Positions 16,275 to 25,607 of a DNA stretch of 64,000 nucleotides are shown one piece after another. Both the position numbers and the translations under genes were made by a program. Where the stretch lies: positions 1-64,000 of the forward strand of contig CAJMPK010000001.1 of the NCBI GenBank assembly GCA_905215205.1. Reading direction: 5' to 3'. Numbering within the stretch: position 1 is the first letter of the stretch; each line of letters begins with the position of its first letter. Under the pieces are notes generated by a model. It was not told where the DNA came from, searched no databases, and worked only from the letters and a program-made list of their open reading frames with translations. The stretch comes from an uncultured bacterium. GTDB lineage: Bacteria; Actinomycetota; Coriobacteriia; Coriobacteriales; Coriobacteriaceae.

Positions 16275-17808
16275 CAGAACCTCCCCAATGGTTGCGATAC
16301 ACACGGACCACCGTGCGCTCAAACCAACCATGCGGCTCACCCTTATGGCGGCCTTCCTCATAGCGCTGCTCGGCACGGTCGAGCAAGCGGCCCAGTTGTG
16401 TAAAGCGACCCGTCTTGTCGGTCGCCACCATGGGCTGTTGACTCAGGATACGATACGGCAAGTTGGCGGTATAGGTATCGAGCCGGAGCAGCGCCACGAT
16501 TAAAAACACCGCCGCACCCAACAAAAAGCCAAAGCCGTAAAACTGCTGCGGTAAAAGCAACGACACGGCGGTCGCCAGCCCTGCCACACCGGCAAACAGG
16601 CCAGAGGCCAGAACGGCTCCTTTGTAGTCGGTAAAGTACAGCAAGATGAGCATCACCGTATTGCCCACGGCATACAGGCCATAGCCCACGCACAGCGTGC
16701 GAAAATACCCGTGCATAAGACTGTTAAAACCCAATGGCAGGGCCGAGAGCACCGTGGTCTCGAGCGAGATGACCGCCGCGGTCACAAACAGCTGCTTGAG
16801 CGCGCAAAACCACAGCTCCCGGTTGAGCGTGGCGAGCATCTCCTCCTCGGCCACCACAATATCGCCCACCACGCCGCCGTCGTTAAACAGGCTGTAGTAG
16901 TCGCGGTAGCGCGGATAGAAGTTGACCTCGACCGAGACCACAAAGTTGACAGTCGTGACCAGGATGGTCAAAAACGCGATGAGCGCCGGCACATCGTGGT
17001 AGGGCGCGCCATAAAACAAGCCCTTGACCTGCACGCCAATGGGACCGGCCCAAATAATCACCAGGTGCGCAAAGAGCCCCAGGTTAGTAAACAGGCCCGT
17101 AAGCGCGAGCGGCATAAACTGATCGAGCCACTGCAAAAAGAGCCAGGGGCTGCGGTCGCTCTGCGGAAAATACCGGTACAGCAGCACCACGTCCCAGGCC
17201 AGCATAACGCCGTAGCCCAGGGCGATTGACGCCAACAGGCCCTCGACCGGCGGCAGTCCCAGCGCCAGCGCAGCCAGGGCGCACAGGCACGCCACGCCAA
17301 TGGCAGCCGCAAAACTGCACAGAATGCCACGGTAATCCTTGATGGCCGTGAGGTAGCTCATGCCATTCCAGTTAACGATCATAATGTTGAATAGCCACAG
17401 GCACAGCAGCCCCTGTAGCAGCGTGGCGCCCGAGAACAGCAAAAAGGCGCCGTAGAGCACCGTGCCCGCAACGAGTATGATGGCGTTGGAGCCCCAAAAC
17501 GAGGGCAAGACCTCTTCTTCGCGCTCGGCAAAGAGCATGTCGGCCAAAAAGCGCGTAACCGGCATGGAGAAAAAGCTTGTAAGCGCAAGAGAGGCCAGCA
17601 GCGTATAGGTCACCATGCACACCAGCAAATCCTGGCTGGCACTGCCCACACCCCACAGACCGCACAGCACCAAGATACCCACCTGGAGCAACACGCCCAG
17701 CAGCATGGGGCCCGTGCACACAATGCCGGCGTAGCCATAGGCGCGCATCGTGGCAAACAGACCCTTGCGCCTAAACAGGCGCTTGAGCTCAAAACCGATT
17801 CCGGCCAC
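16264..17808 (-). CDS. pelG: Pel exopolysaccharide membrane transporter PelG
   Basis: 514 residues starting 'MAGIGFELKRLFRRKGLFAT', the hallmark PelG N-terminus, followed by about twelve hydrophobic segments of the polysaccharide-transporter (MVF/PST) superfamily. In the Pel system PelG forms the inner-membrane complex with PelD, PelE and PelF and moves the growing polymer across the membrane. It starts at GTG with AGGAGTAGCCG upstream, four bases after the pelF stop, and overlaps the following CotH gene. No PelB or PelC gene is present, as expected for a cell without an outer membrane. Confidence 0.92.
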   Translation of the reverse strand: MAGIGFELKRLFRRKGLFATMRAYGYAGIVCTGPMLLGVLLQVGILVLCGLWGVGSASQDLLVCMVTYTLLASLALTSFFSMPVTRFLADMLFAEREEEVLPSFWGSNAIILVAGTVLYGAFLLFSGATLLQGLLCLWLFNIMIVNWNGMSYLTAIKDYRGILCSFAAAIGVACLCALAALALGLPPVEGLLASIALGYGVMLAWDVVLLYRYFPQSDRSPWLFLQWLDQFMPLALTGLFTNLGLFAHLVIIWAGPIGVQVKGLFYGAPYHDVPALIAFLTILVTTVNFVVSVEVNFYPRYRDYYSLFNDGGVVGDIVVAEEEMLATLNRELWFCALKQLFVTAAVISLETTVLSALPLGFNSLMHGYFRTLCVGYGLYAVGNTVMLILLYFTDYKGAVLASGLFAGVAGLATAVSLLLPQQFYGFGFLLGAAVFLIVALLRLDTYTANLPYRILSQQPMVATDKTGRFTQLGRLLDRAEQRYEEGRHKGEPHGWFERTVVRVYRNHWGGSDDR

Positions 17809-17811
17809 CGG

Positions 17812-19239
17812 CTACTCCTCCTCTCTGGGCAGGTCAAACGCACGCGCCGTCTCGTCGTACAGCGCGCGATAGTTGGCGAGCATCTGCTCGTGCAAAAAGT
17901 ACGTGGCAACGCGACGCTGGCCGCGCTCCCCCATCTCGATACGGCGGGCGCGGCTTGTGCACATGCGCTCCATGGCATCGGCCAGGCCCTTGCGATACAT
18001 AGGCGGCGTCACAAGACCCGCCACGCCAAAGTCGTCGCCTGAGGCGCCTTCGAGCAGCTCGCGGCAGCAGCCCACCTCGGTCGTCACGCAGGGACGACGC
18101 GCAGCAAGCGACTCCAGCACGCTCAGCGGCTGGCCCTCGGAGATGCTCGTCAAAATGGTAAAGTCGAGCTTTTCCATGTACTCGACCACGTTGACGCGAC
18201 CGGTAAAGATCAGATCGTGCACACCCAGGGTATCGACGAGCGCGTGGCACTCGGCACCGTACTCCTCGTCGTCCACGCCGCCCATAATGTGCAGGCGTAC
18301 CTTGGGCAGGCGCTCGTGCAGCTCAAAGAAGGCATAGATCATGGTCTTGACATCCTTGATGGGCGCCAGGCGCACCACCGCGCCAATGTCCACCCAGCCG
18401 TCATCGGGCTTTAAGGGAATATCCTTAAAGCGGTCGAACTGGATGCCGTTGGGAATGACCAGGCATTTGTCAGCATCGCAGCCCATATCAATCTGCGTCT
18501 TGCGGGCGTTGTGAAACAGGCTCGTCACGCGAAAGGCGCGACGGTAGATCTCCTCCGAAAGCAGGTAGAAAAAGCGGATCCAGCGGTCCTTAAACGACGG
18601 CACCACCCAGTCGGCGCGAATGATCTCTTCCTCGCGTTCGCGGGTATAGATACCGTGCTCGGTGAGCAGCACCGGCGCATGGGCAACGCTCGAGCCCAGG
18701 CAGGCGAGCAGGCCGCCGTAGCCGGTCGAGATGGCATGGTACACATCGGCCACCGGCACCTCGCTGCCCAGCAGGTAGAGCACGGGCAGCAGCATGGAGC
18801 GCATGGTGTGAAATGCGTCGGCAAAGGGCGTGTAGGGATACTCGGTCAGGCACACGTCACGGAAGATATCCATAAACGTGCGGCTCTGCAAAAACGAGAG
18901 CGGATGCACGCGACGGCGCTGGAAGATATCGAACAACACGTCCCAATCCGGATTAGAAAGCGACACCAGGCGGCGCAGCGCCTCGCGCTCGCAATCGTTA
19001 AAGTCGGCCTCTTCCTGCTCGCCCGAAAGGCGCAGTGCGTCGTCCAGGAACACCTCGTGCACCTCAACCACGTTGCCGGGCAGCTCGTAGACAAACTTGC
19101 CGCGGTCGGCAGCATGCGCGCCAATCACCCACAGCACAAACTCGTGCTCGGGCATGGCCGTAATGTAGCCGTGCATCCAGGTGGACACGCCGCCGTGCAC
19201 ATAGGGGTAGCAACCCTCGAGTACCAAGCAGATTCTCAT
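17812..19239 (-). CDS. pelF: Pel polysaccharide glycosyltransferase PelF
   Basis: 475-residue GT4-family enzyme. It begins 'MRICLVLEGCYPYVHGGVST', the PelF signature, has the N-terminal DUF3492 region, and a C-terminal Rossmann domain with 'VVRLAPIKDVKTMIYAF' and the donor-binding E-x7-E segment in 'SISEGQPLSVLESLA'. PelF is the cytoplasmic polymerase that uses UDP-HexNAc sugars. The start codon overlaps the previous stop as ATGA (19236-19239). Assignment is strong because pelD, pelE and pelG flank it. Confidence 0.93.
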   Translation of the reverse strand: MRICLVLEGCYPYVHGGVSTWMHGYITAMPEHEFVLWVIGAHAADRGKFVYELPGNVVEVHEVFLDDALRLSGEQEEADFNDCEREALRRLVSLSNPDWDVLFDIFQRRRVHPLSFLQSRTFMDIFRDVCLTEYPYTPFADAFHTMRSMLLPVLYLLGSEVPVADVYHAISTGYGGLLACLGSSVAHAPVLLTEHGIYTREREEEIIRADWVVPSFKDRWIRFFYLLSEEIYRRAFRVTSLFHNARKTQIDMGCDADKCLVIPNGIQFDRFKDIPLKPDDGWVDIGAVVRLAPIKDVKTMIYAFFELHERLPKVRLHIMGGVDDEEYGAECHALVDTLGVHDLIFTGRVNVVEYMEKLDFTILTSISEGQPLSVLESLAARRPCVTTEVGCCRELLEGASGDDFGVAGLVTPPMYRKGLADAMERMCTSRARRIEMGERGQRRVATYFLHEQMLANYRALYDETARAFDLPREEE

Positions 19240-21116
19240 TTGTCGCCACCCTCCTTGCGCGCAATGGTCACTGTCTTGTCCGTGCCTTTGACCAGGTACA
19301 GGTCGCCCGTCAGATGCGTAATCTCGCCACCCGTGACTGCTCCCGGCTCGCCGTTGTTGGCACGGAACATGAGCCACGCCTCGTCGTGGAAATTGCCCAG
19401 GCTAAGCTTCCAGGCATCCGCGCTGGTATCCACGCTCACCGTCACGGACGAAAAGCGCTGGATGGCACCCGAGCATTCCGAGCCGGTCTGGCAACGCAGA
19501 TCGGGCGCAGACTTGGTAAGCCAGTCCAGGTAGTCGGTCAGGCCGCCCTTGTAGACCTCCCAGCCCTCCGTAGCGCCGCGATCGGGATCGAGCAGGTCGT
19601 CCGGGTGCATAAAGTGTGTGCTCACATAGTGCATGTTGAGCTCGGACACGGCAGCCAGGCGCATATAGGAATCGTTGACCATGCCGCCCGAGACAATACG
19701 CGGCTGCTCCACGATGCCATCGCTCGCCACGCCAAACTCCTGAACGTACGGCAGGTCGGTGCCATCCTCAAAATACGTACTGGCGATGGTCTTAATGCGA
19801 GGAACGTCGGTGCCGATAAGCTTGCGCGCGCGGTCCGAAAGGATATTTGACGGAGGCACGTAGACCGAGCCGTGCGCGTTGGGCAGTACCTCGTCCTGAA
19901 AGGCGATGAGCTCGTTGAGAGACGCGACGAGCGTCTCCTTGTTCTTCCACGTCTTGTAGTCGTACAGCGTGCCGTAGTCGGTATCCCAGAGCGCCAGCGG
20001 CTGATGGTTGTAGCCATGAAAGCCCAGCTCTCCACCCATCTGCAGCAGCATGCCGCCAAAGTAGCGGAACTGCGTGGTATCGGCTTGACGAGCAGGCTCA
20101 GTCTGGTTGACCGCGTCCTCGTAGTTTTCGATCATCACGCCGGTATAGCGAATGCCGTACTTTTGCGCGAGCTTTTGCAGATCGGGCCACCAGACCTTGG
20201 CATAAAAGTCGGCGATGGAAAGCCCGTAGTCGCGCTTGATGTAGGTGCCGTCGCCCGAGGGCACGAGGCTGGGAAAGTCGTCCAGATAGAAGACGGCGCT
20301 GTTGATGACCGGGTAGGCCGTGGCATCGCCGAGCAGGCTGATCGCCGCGGCGTAAAAACCGCGCATGACCTTGTCGTAGACACCAATATTGCACACCACG
20401 GTTCGCCCGCTACCGCAGTCATTGGACCAAATGAGCGGGGCGCCCGCATCGCCGGTCTTAGCCCACTCACGCGCCGTCTCGCGCAGCGAAACCGAAAGCG
20501 ACGAATCAAAGGGGTCCGAGAGCTCGTAGCGCTCTCCCCCGCCCAGCATAAAGTTCTCGCTCGGCACAATGCTTTCGGCTTTTACATAGTCATATCCGGC
20601 CGATTCAATGCCAAGCTTGGGAGCGATCACTTGCAGATAGCTCGAGTTATCCGGCGACATGGCGAGCATAAGCGAACCACCGGCACTCACCCAACTCATA
20701 ATGTCGGTCAGGTGCGCACCGAGGCCATCGAGCGACGGCATGAGCAAAATCACGCGATCGAAGGACGTCAGCGAGGGAATGGCATCCGCGCCGTCCAGGG
20801 CAAGGTCCACGTCGCGGTGCGCGATCTTCATGTCGAGCAGGATCTGGTCGAACTGCTCCTTTACATCCTCGACGCCCGCTTGGTCGGTATCGGTAATGAC
20901 CAGGCACGTGGGCTTTTGGCCAAATATCGCCGAGGAGGCCGGTACCGCATCGTTGGCGGCAAGCATCCCCAGCTTATGCTGGCCCGCACCGTACTGCACG
21001 CCGGCGCGCTCCACCAGCAGCACGGCGGCCATGGCAATAAAGACCGCCCACACCACGAGCAGTCCCATCCAGCGAAAATGGCCCGCACGGTCGCGGATAT
21101 GCTGCACCACGCTCAT
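19236..21116 (-). CDS. DUF2194 protein, putative membrane-anchored Pel deacetylase
   Basis: 626 residues. One N-terminal membrane anchor ('WMGLLVVWAVFIAMAAVLLV') then a large extracellular part: a glutamine-amidotransferase-like fold (residues about 50-250) and a polysaccharide deacetylase-like barrel with 'SAVFYLDDFPS' (acidic pair) and 'GFHGYNHQP' (H-x3-H metal motif). It occupies the position of the PelA deacetylase gene in Gram-positive pel operons, between pelE and pelF, and is coupled to both by ATGA overlaps. I infer partial deacetylation of the polymer; the alternative is a glycan hydrolase. Confidence 0.82.
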   Translation of the reverse strand: MSVVQHIRDRAGHFRWMGLLVVWAVFIAMAAVLLVERAGVQYGAGQHKLGMLAANDAVPASSAIFGQKPTCLVITDTDQAGVEDVKEQFDQILLDMKIAHRDVDLALDGADAIPSLTSFDRVILLMPSLDGLGAHLTDIMSWVSAGGSLMLAMSPDNSSYLQVIAPKLGIESAGYDYVKAESIVPSENFMLGGGERYELSDPFDSSLSVSLRETAREWAKTGDAGAPLIWSNDCGSGRTVVCNIGVYDKVMRGFYAAAISLLGDATAYPVINSAVFYLDDFPSLVPSGDGTYIKRDYGLSIADFYAKVWWPDLQKLAQKYGIRYTGVMIENYEDAVNQTEPARQADTTQFRYFGGMLLQMGGELGFHGYNHQPLALWDTDYGTLYDYKTWKNKETLVASLNELIAFQDEVLPNAHGSVYVPPSNILSDRARKLIGTDVPRIKTIASTYFEDGTDLPYVQEFGVASDGIVEQPRIVSGGMVNDSYMRLAAVSELNMHYVSTHFMHPDDLLDPDRGATEGWEVYKGGLTDYLDWLTKSAPDLRCQTGSECSGAIQRFSSVTVSVDTSADAWKLSLGNFHDEAWLMFRANNGEPGAVTGGEITHLTGDLYLVKGTDKTVTIARKEGGDK

Positions 21117-22015
21117 CGGGCCTCCTCTCCGTTGCGCCAAAACGCCAGCTCCTCGCGGTTGGCGGCGCTCAAGTACACATGCTGCTTGTCGATCGCATCG
21201 ATCACACGGTGGACCTCGTCACCGTCGCGCCGCATAACCGCCAGGCGCAGGCAAAGCATCCAAACCTCCTGCTCCTCGGGCACGTCGAGCACCAGCTGGT
21301 CGGTCACGGCCTGTGCCTCATCGATCTGGTCGACATCGGCCAGTGCCGCGGCATACCGAATACGCAGCTCAACGGAGTCCTCGCGCTCGCAGCGGCGCGC
21401 AAGCAGGCGCGCGTACTGTTGACGCTGAATCTGAGCCACGCGTCCCTCGGCCAAGCCCGAGTCCAAGTATTCACCAAGAAAATCGCAATATTTATTGAGG
21501 TTATGCGCGCTCGGGTCGGTCTTAAAGGCGTGCTCCAGCTGCTGCAGTCTAAGGTCGGACTCCTTGGAGATCTGCGCCACCGCCGTCGCGGCATAGTGCG
21601 CCACCTCAACGTCGTCGTTCAGCTTAGCCACCTGCAGCTGCGCCAGGTACGCATCGGGCTCCTCGGTAAGCATGGAGAGCATTAGGCGGCGCCGGTCTGC
21701 CGGGTCGTTGACGATGAGCGCCTCTTCGAGTGGGATCACGCCTGCATCGGCTTCACGGTCGTGCACCAAGATGCTGCGATGCAGCTCGTCATTAATGCGC
21801 AACGACTCCAACGTGGCGTCCTTGAGGCCCACACCAAACACGGCGCTGCGCGCGACAAGCACCACCAGCAGCGGTCCCCACAACGGCACGAGTACCATCA
21901 CGACCAGCATATGCCCGCGCACCGGCAGCAGGCCCAACTTCATAAGCGTCCACAATACTAGGCAAACCAGCACATGAATCAGCAGCAAGACGGCAGCAAC
22001 GAGAAGCGAGATCAA
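21113..22015 (-). CDS. pelE: Pel complex protein PelE (TPR)
   Basis: 300 residues: two N-terminal membrane helices ('VAAVLLLIHVLVCLVLWTLM' and 'GHMLVVMVLVPLWGPLLVVL') followed by an alpha-helical TPR-like repeat region. PelE links PelD to PelF in the inner-membrane complex. The likely start is TTG at 22013-22015, overlapping the pelD stop as TTGA, and the stop overlaps the next start as ATGA. Sequence conservation of PelE is low, so position and topology carry much of the assignment. Confidence 0.82.
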   Translation of the reverse strand: MISLLVAAVLLLIHVLVCLVLWTLMKLGLLPVRGHMLVVMVLVPLWGPLLVVLVARSAVFGVGLKDATLESLRINDELHRSILVHDREADAGVIPLEEALIVNDPADRRRLMLSMLTEEPDAYLAQLQVAKLNDDVEVAHYAATAVAQISKESDLRLQQLEHAFKTDPSAHNLNKYCDFLGEYLDSGLAEGRVAQIQRQQYARLLARRCEREDSVELRIRYAAALADVDQIDEAQAVTDQLVLDVPEEQEVWMLCLRLAVMRRDGDEVHRVIDAIDKQHVYLSAANREELAFWRNGEEAR

Positions 22016-24150
22016 GCGACATCCCCCTCGCCGTTACCGGTGTCGGCAATGTGCTGCAGCAGCGCCACAATGTCCTCGCCGTCGACGAGCTCCACCGCAA
22101 TCTGCTTCGCGCTCAGGCGCTCGCGGATAATGGGCAGGTCGCACGCCTTTGCCTGGCGCATGAGCAGGTAGAGCACGTCACCATCGACCAGGCCCGCCGC
22201 ATCGCTCTCGCGGATTGCCGACCCAATTGCGCCCACCAGCTCGCCGACAGGCTCCATGCCCGGCACCACACGCAAGAGCAAAAAGCTGCCCATCTTGCCA
22301 TCTGACAGCGCCTGCTCGGCCGCGAGCTCTTGGCCAAAGGCCGCCTGCTTGAGCACGCACGTGCCATCGACGCAGCGTTTATCCTGCGCCACCGCCTCAT
22401 AGTCGAAGGCACGCCCCAGCGCGCTTTCGACCAGGCCGCATAGGATACGGAACAGGTTTTGGTAATAGAGCGTCATTTGGTTCTGGGCCGCGCGGCGCAC
22501 AAAGATCAGCACGGCGGGTGCCCCGTCACGCTCGATCGTGTATCCAAACATGGGAAGCCCCGACGTCAGCTCGCGATTCACCCACAGGCTCGAACGACCC
22601 TCGCCGCCCAAAAGGGGCACAAGCTGATCAAGCGAGAGCGAGCGCTTGGCGTCTTCGGCAATCACGGGACTCGCCGCCACCAGGCGTGCAAACGCCCCGC
22701 CCGAAACATGGTAGATCGTCACCGAATCGTTTTCGAGAATCTCGCCTATGAGCTCGCAACACTTGCGGTAGATGTCACGCGGGCTGAGCACGTCGAGCTC
22801 CTGCGTCACGGCAAAGATCTTACCAAAGCTATCGTGGCGCCCAACAATTTGGCGCTTGTATGTGCGTTTGTCCTCGATGGCATCGTGGTAGAGCTGTGTG
22901 AGGAACGTATTGCGATTGCGCACGAGCTCGTTTTGGTCGCGCTCGACCTTAATGGCCTCGCTGTTGCGCAGCTGCACATAGCCGCACACGGCGCCCACCA
23001 CAAAGTACGCGATAAACGGCAGCCAGTTGGACGGCTCGTAGAACAGGCCCTGGAAGGTATAGCCATACTGGGTAAAGTAGCTCACGGCCAAACCCACCGA
23101 TGCCAACAGCGCCGCAACCAGGCCAAAGTCCAGGCCATACAGCGTGCCGATGAGCACGACATAGAGCAGGCGATAATCGAGCACGTTGAGCTGGGCCGAT
23201 TGGGAGAACAGATGCTCCAGTACCTCGAACAGGACCCAGGCGACGCCCGTCTCCAGGCATTTGATAAGCAGCGTACGCATCTGGATGCGATCGATGGCGG
23301 CGCGCAAGGGGTTGACCTTCTTTGCGCGGCCAGCATCCCAGCGAGCCTGAATGGTCGAGAGATCGCGCAGCAGGTCGTAGCGCTGAAACCAGCCATAGCG
23401 CACGCGAACGACGTCGCTGGCGGGCAGGGCGTAGCCGGCAGAATCGCCATAGGCAACCGAGAGTTCTGGGAACAGCGCCTTGAGGGCCTCGCCCACTTCA
23501 CCCGATGTGTGATGGAAAGTATCGGCAACATCGAGCGTCTCAAAGGAGGCGTCCCAGCTATCAAAGATGCGGCGCACCAGCACCGCGAGCTCCTCGGCAC
23601 ACAGCAGAGGAAACGCCGCATCCTCCGCGCCCTGCAGAGCGACCGATCCGGTTGAGCATGCGTCGAACAACGGCGCCAAAAACGGATCTTCCAGTGCGGC
23701 AGAGGCAGTGTACAGGAAAGGCGCGCGCAGAATCTTTACCTGAACGTCTTCGCGCGCAGCGTAATGGCGGCACAGGTCGTTAGCCACTCGGGCGATAATG
23801 CCCTTTCCCGTTTGCTCTGCGGCATCGGCGGCGCCCTCGGCGCTCGCGGGCCCCGCTACATACAGCAGCTGGACCCGGCGACCCATGCACACACGAAAGA
23901 CCGAGCGCAGCAGCTCGATATCGCCCATGGTATCGGTATGCGGGGTGAGGTAGTTAGACAGATAGACCACGCGGTCGAACTCATAGGCCTGGTCCAGGTG
24001 TTGCAGTAGCTCTTTCCATGAGGCATGGGGCGATGACTCGTCGCGATGCGCATCCGCGGCGGCTACGACCTTAACGTGGTCCCCGGGGAACGCCTTGGCA
24101 CAAAAGTCATCGTCAACATATGCGGTGTTGCCAACAACCAGCACTTCCAC
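22012..24150 (-). CDS. pelD: Pel c-di-GMP receptor PelD with N-terminal SDR-like domain
   Basis: 712 residues. An N-terminal Rossmann, SDR-like domain (about 1-260, 'VLVVGNTAYVDDDF', 'RVVYLSNYL') is fused to four membrane helices (about 290-400), a GAF domain (about 430-570) and a degenerate GGDEF domain. In the last, R-E-S-D (about residues 647-650) has the spacing of an I-site RxxD, five residues before D-G-D-V-L, which replaces GGDEF. Catalysis is thus lost while the c-di-GMP binding site is retained, as known for PelD. The N-terminal SDR fusion is known from Gram-positive PelD. The GTG at 24150 has GGGGAGG eight bases upstream; a GTG nine bases earlier is badly spaced. First gene of the operon. 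Confidence 0.9.
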   Translation of the reverse strand: MEVLVVGNTAYVDDDFCAKAFPGDHVKVVAAADAHRDESSPHASWKELLQHLDQAYEFDRVVYLSNYLTPHTDTMGDIELLRSVFRVCMGRRVQLLYVAGPASAEGAADAAEQTGKGIIARVANDLCRHYAAREDVQVKILRAPFLYTASAALEDPFLAPLFDACSTGSVALQGAEDAAFPLLCAEELAVLVRRIFDSWDASFETLDVADTFHHTSGEVGEALKALFPELSVAYGDSAGYALPASDVVRVRYGWFQRYDLLRDLSTIQARWDAGRAKKVNPLRAAIDRIQMRTLLIKCLETGVAWVLFEVLEHLFSQSAQLNVLDYRLLYVVLIGTLYGLDFGLVAALLASVGLAVSYFTQYGYTFQGLFYEPSNWLPFIAYFVVGAVCGYVQLRNSEAIKVERDQNELVRNRNTFLTQLYHDAIEDKRTYKRQIVGRHDSFGKIFAVTQELDVLSPRDIYRKCCELIGEILENDSVTIYHVSGGAFARLVAASPVIAEDAKRSLSLDQLVPLLGGEGRSSLWVNRELTSGLPMFGYTIERDGAPAVLIFVRRAAQNQMTLYYQNLFRILCGLVESALGRAFDYEAVAQDKRCVDGTCVLKQAAFGQELAAEQALSDGKMGSFLLLRVVPGMEPVGELVGAIGSAIRESDAAGLVDGDVLYLLMRQAKACDLPIIRERLSAKQIAVELVDGEDIVALLQHIADTGNGEGDVA

Positions 24151-24307
24151 GGCGCGCACCTCCCCTTAATTCCACATTTGTCATAGTCAAACGTTCGTAT
24201 TGTACGCTGTCAATGTAGGTCGAAGGCAACTATTAAAACTGTATTAAGAACATCTTCAGAGGATGTGGGAGTGGCAACTCATTCGACTTAGATTCATCGA
24301 GGAAATG

Positions 24308-24742
24308 CTATTCGCCCTGAAAAGGCACATCGCAATCTGCTGACAGCTCCGCAGGGAGAATGGCAGGCAATGTAAGCGCTCCCATGGGTGAAAGTCCAGT
24401 AACAACCATCAGATAGCTCTTCGCATGGGCATACGCCATCGAAATGGCATTTGAAAGAAGATAGTGACGTGCTTCGTCATCGGGAGAGTTCGTTGGTATT
24501 TGCGCCGAAACCGAGATGGATACCGTAACGCCAGCGCGCATCTTCTCCTGCGCATCACCATCCCTGTCAACGAGACTGCCAGATACGCACATCTTTAAAC
24601 TTGCGTGCGCGCCGCTATCTTTTTTCCAAAGGTGAACATCCTGATAGCTGACGTCAACTTTTAAATCCATATTATCCGAGGGCGAATCTTCGATATGAAA
24701 ATCGGAGTCAACGACGAACAAATTCAATCTGAATTGGAGCAA
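24308..24742 (-). CDS. SecB-like chaperone of a toxin-antitoxin-chaperone module
   Basis: 144 residues. The pattern resembles SecB/SecB-like proteins: central strand region 'MRAGVTVSISVSAQI', then 'ARHYLLSNAISMAYAHAKSY' (the SecB helix with small residues) and a C-terminal proline-containing segment 'GALTLPAILPAEL' matching the L.LPPI of SecB, with an acidic tail. It follows the antitoxin by 12 bases on the same strand. In TAC modules such as Rv1955-Rv1957 of Mycobacterium tuberculosis the order is also toxin, antitoxin, SecB-like chaperone, and the chaperone folds and protects the antitoxin. Start is TTG with AGGGA upstream. Base composition is lower in GC than the flanking Pel genes. Confidence 0.7.
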   Translation of the reverse strand: MLQFRLNLFVVDSDFHIEDSPSDNMDLKVDVSYQDVHLWKKDSGAHASLKMCVSGSLVDRDGDAQEKMRAGVTVSISVSAQIPTNSPDDEARHYLLSNAISMAYAHAKSYLMVVTGLSPMGALTLPAILPAELSADCDVPFQGE

Positions 24743-24754
24743 TAAAATCCCTAC

Positions 24755-25144
24755 TCATGCTGCCAAACCTCCGGAAATCATCTCGAGATTCGCATGCGAG
24801 GACGGACGCTCGCTCCTGAATGACCATTGCTCTCGCACAGAATCGTTGGATGAAAGAAACGGTAGCTCTTTAGAATAGCTAACGGTAACCTTAGGAACGA
24901 TATTGATACCCAAGGCGAGCTCGAACCTAGCGATCGTCTTCAACGTCATATTGGGCTGAGAATTCAACAGCTTCGAAAGCGACTGAAGGCTCACGCCCAT
25001 ACGCTTTGCCAAATCGCTTTTGCTTAAACCCAAATGCTTCATCTCGCGATGAACAATAAACTCGATATCTAGCGCGTGTTCATAAGCGCGTGTTTCGCTA
25101 GTTTCTGTCTCGGCGTAAAAATCAGATAAATCTACTTTATTCAT
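24755..25144 (-). CDS. HigA-type antitoxin with XRE helix-turn-helix
   Basis: 129 residues. XRE-type DNA-binding motif at about 40-62 ('LSKSDLAKRMGVSLQSLSKL'), preceded by a region that could contact the toxin. A C-terminal tail of about 40 residues after the HTH domain ('PFLSSNDSVREQWSFRSER...') contains hydrophobic/aromatic residues, as expected of a chaperone-addiction (ChAD) extension in chaperone-dependent antitoxins. The ATG at 25144 is chosen for GGAGAACACA upstream; an in-frame codon eight residues earlier lacks one. It lies 33 bases after the toxin stop and should repress the operon through the palindrome at 25608-25641. Confidence 0.82.
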   Translation of the reverse strand: MNKVDLSDFYAETETSETRAYEHALDIEFIVHREMKHLGLSKSDLAKRMGVSLQSLSKLLNSQPNMTLKTIARFELALGINIVPKVTVSYSKELPFLSSNDSVREQWSFRSERPSSHANLEMISGGLAA

Positions 25145-25177
25145 TGTGTTCTCCGTTTCGAAAGCCAAGTATAAAGG

Positions 25178-25591
25178 TCAACGCTCAGATTCCAGAAGCT
25201 GACGCGCTATTACGGCTAATCGCTTGGCCCGCTCGATTTCTTTACTGATATTTCCTGATCCCTGATGTCCTTTAAACCAAAACAATAGGACAATTTTGCC
25301 TACGCCCTGACATATGGCATAAATCATCTCTCGATTTGCCCCGTCAAACCCTTTTAGTTCATAGAGACCAATCTTAGAATCGATACGTCGCAGCTTTGAG
25401 GTCCCGCTCGCAACCTTTAAACCGTAATCGTAGATTTTTGAAATCTGGTCGATCATTTTACGAGCGACAAATTTCCGTTTAGGGTCTGACATCATCTTCT
25501 GAAATTGGGAGTTGTCAGGAGAAGTCGTCAACTCCCAAAACGGTCGGCCCTTGGGATCTCTGTATTCGACAAGTTCATATCCTTCTGCCAA
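25178..25591 (-). CDS. HigB/Gp49-type toxin
   Basis: 137 residues resembling the phage-derived Gp49-like/HigB branch of the RelE superfamily: 'KMIDQISKIYDYGLKV', 'LRRIDSKIGLYELKG' and 'EMIYAICQGVGKIVLLFWF' followed by a basic helix 'IERAKRLAVIARQLLE'. Such toxins cleave mRNA on the ribosome. Start codon is TTG at 25591 with GGAGG six bases upstream. It is the first gene of the three-gene module, as in toxin-first HigBA operons. Confidence 0.8.
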   Translation of the reverse strand: MAEGYELVEYRDPKGRPFWELTTSPDNSQFQKMMSDPKRKFVARKMIDQISKIYDYGLKVASGTSKLRRIDSKIGLYELKGFDGANREMIYAICQGVGKIVLLFWFKGHQGSGNISKEIERAKRLAVIARQLLESER

Positions 25592-25607
25592 GGGCCACCT
25601 CCATTTC

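Noticed and set aside
24151..24307. c-di-GMP riboswitch or clear promoter for the pel operon
   Set aside because: A TTGACA hexamer exists on the minus strand at 24208-24213, but no -10 at proper distance and no GEMM-like structure could be recognised.
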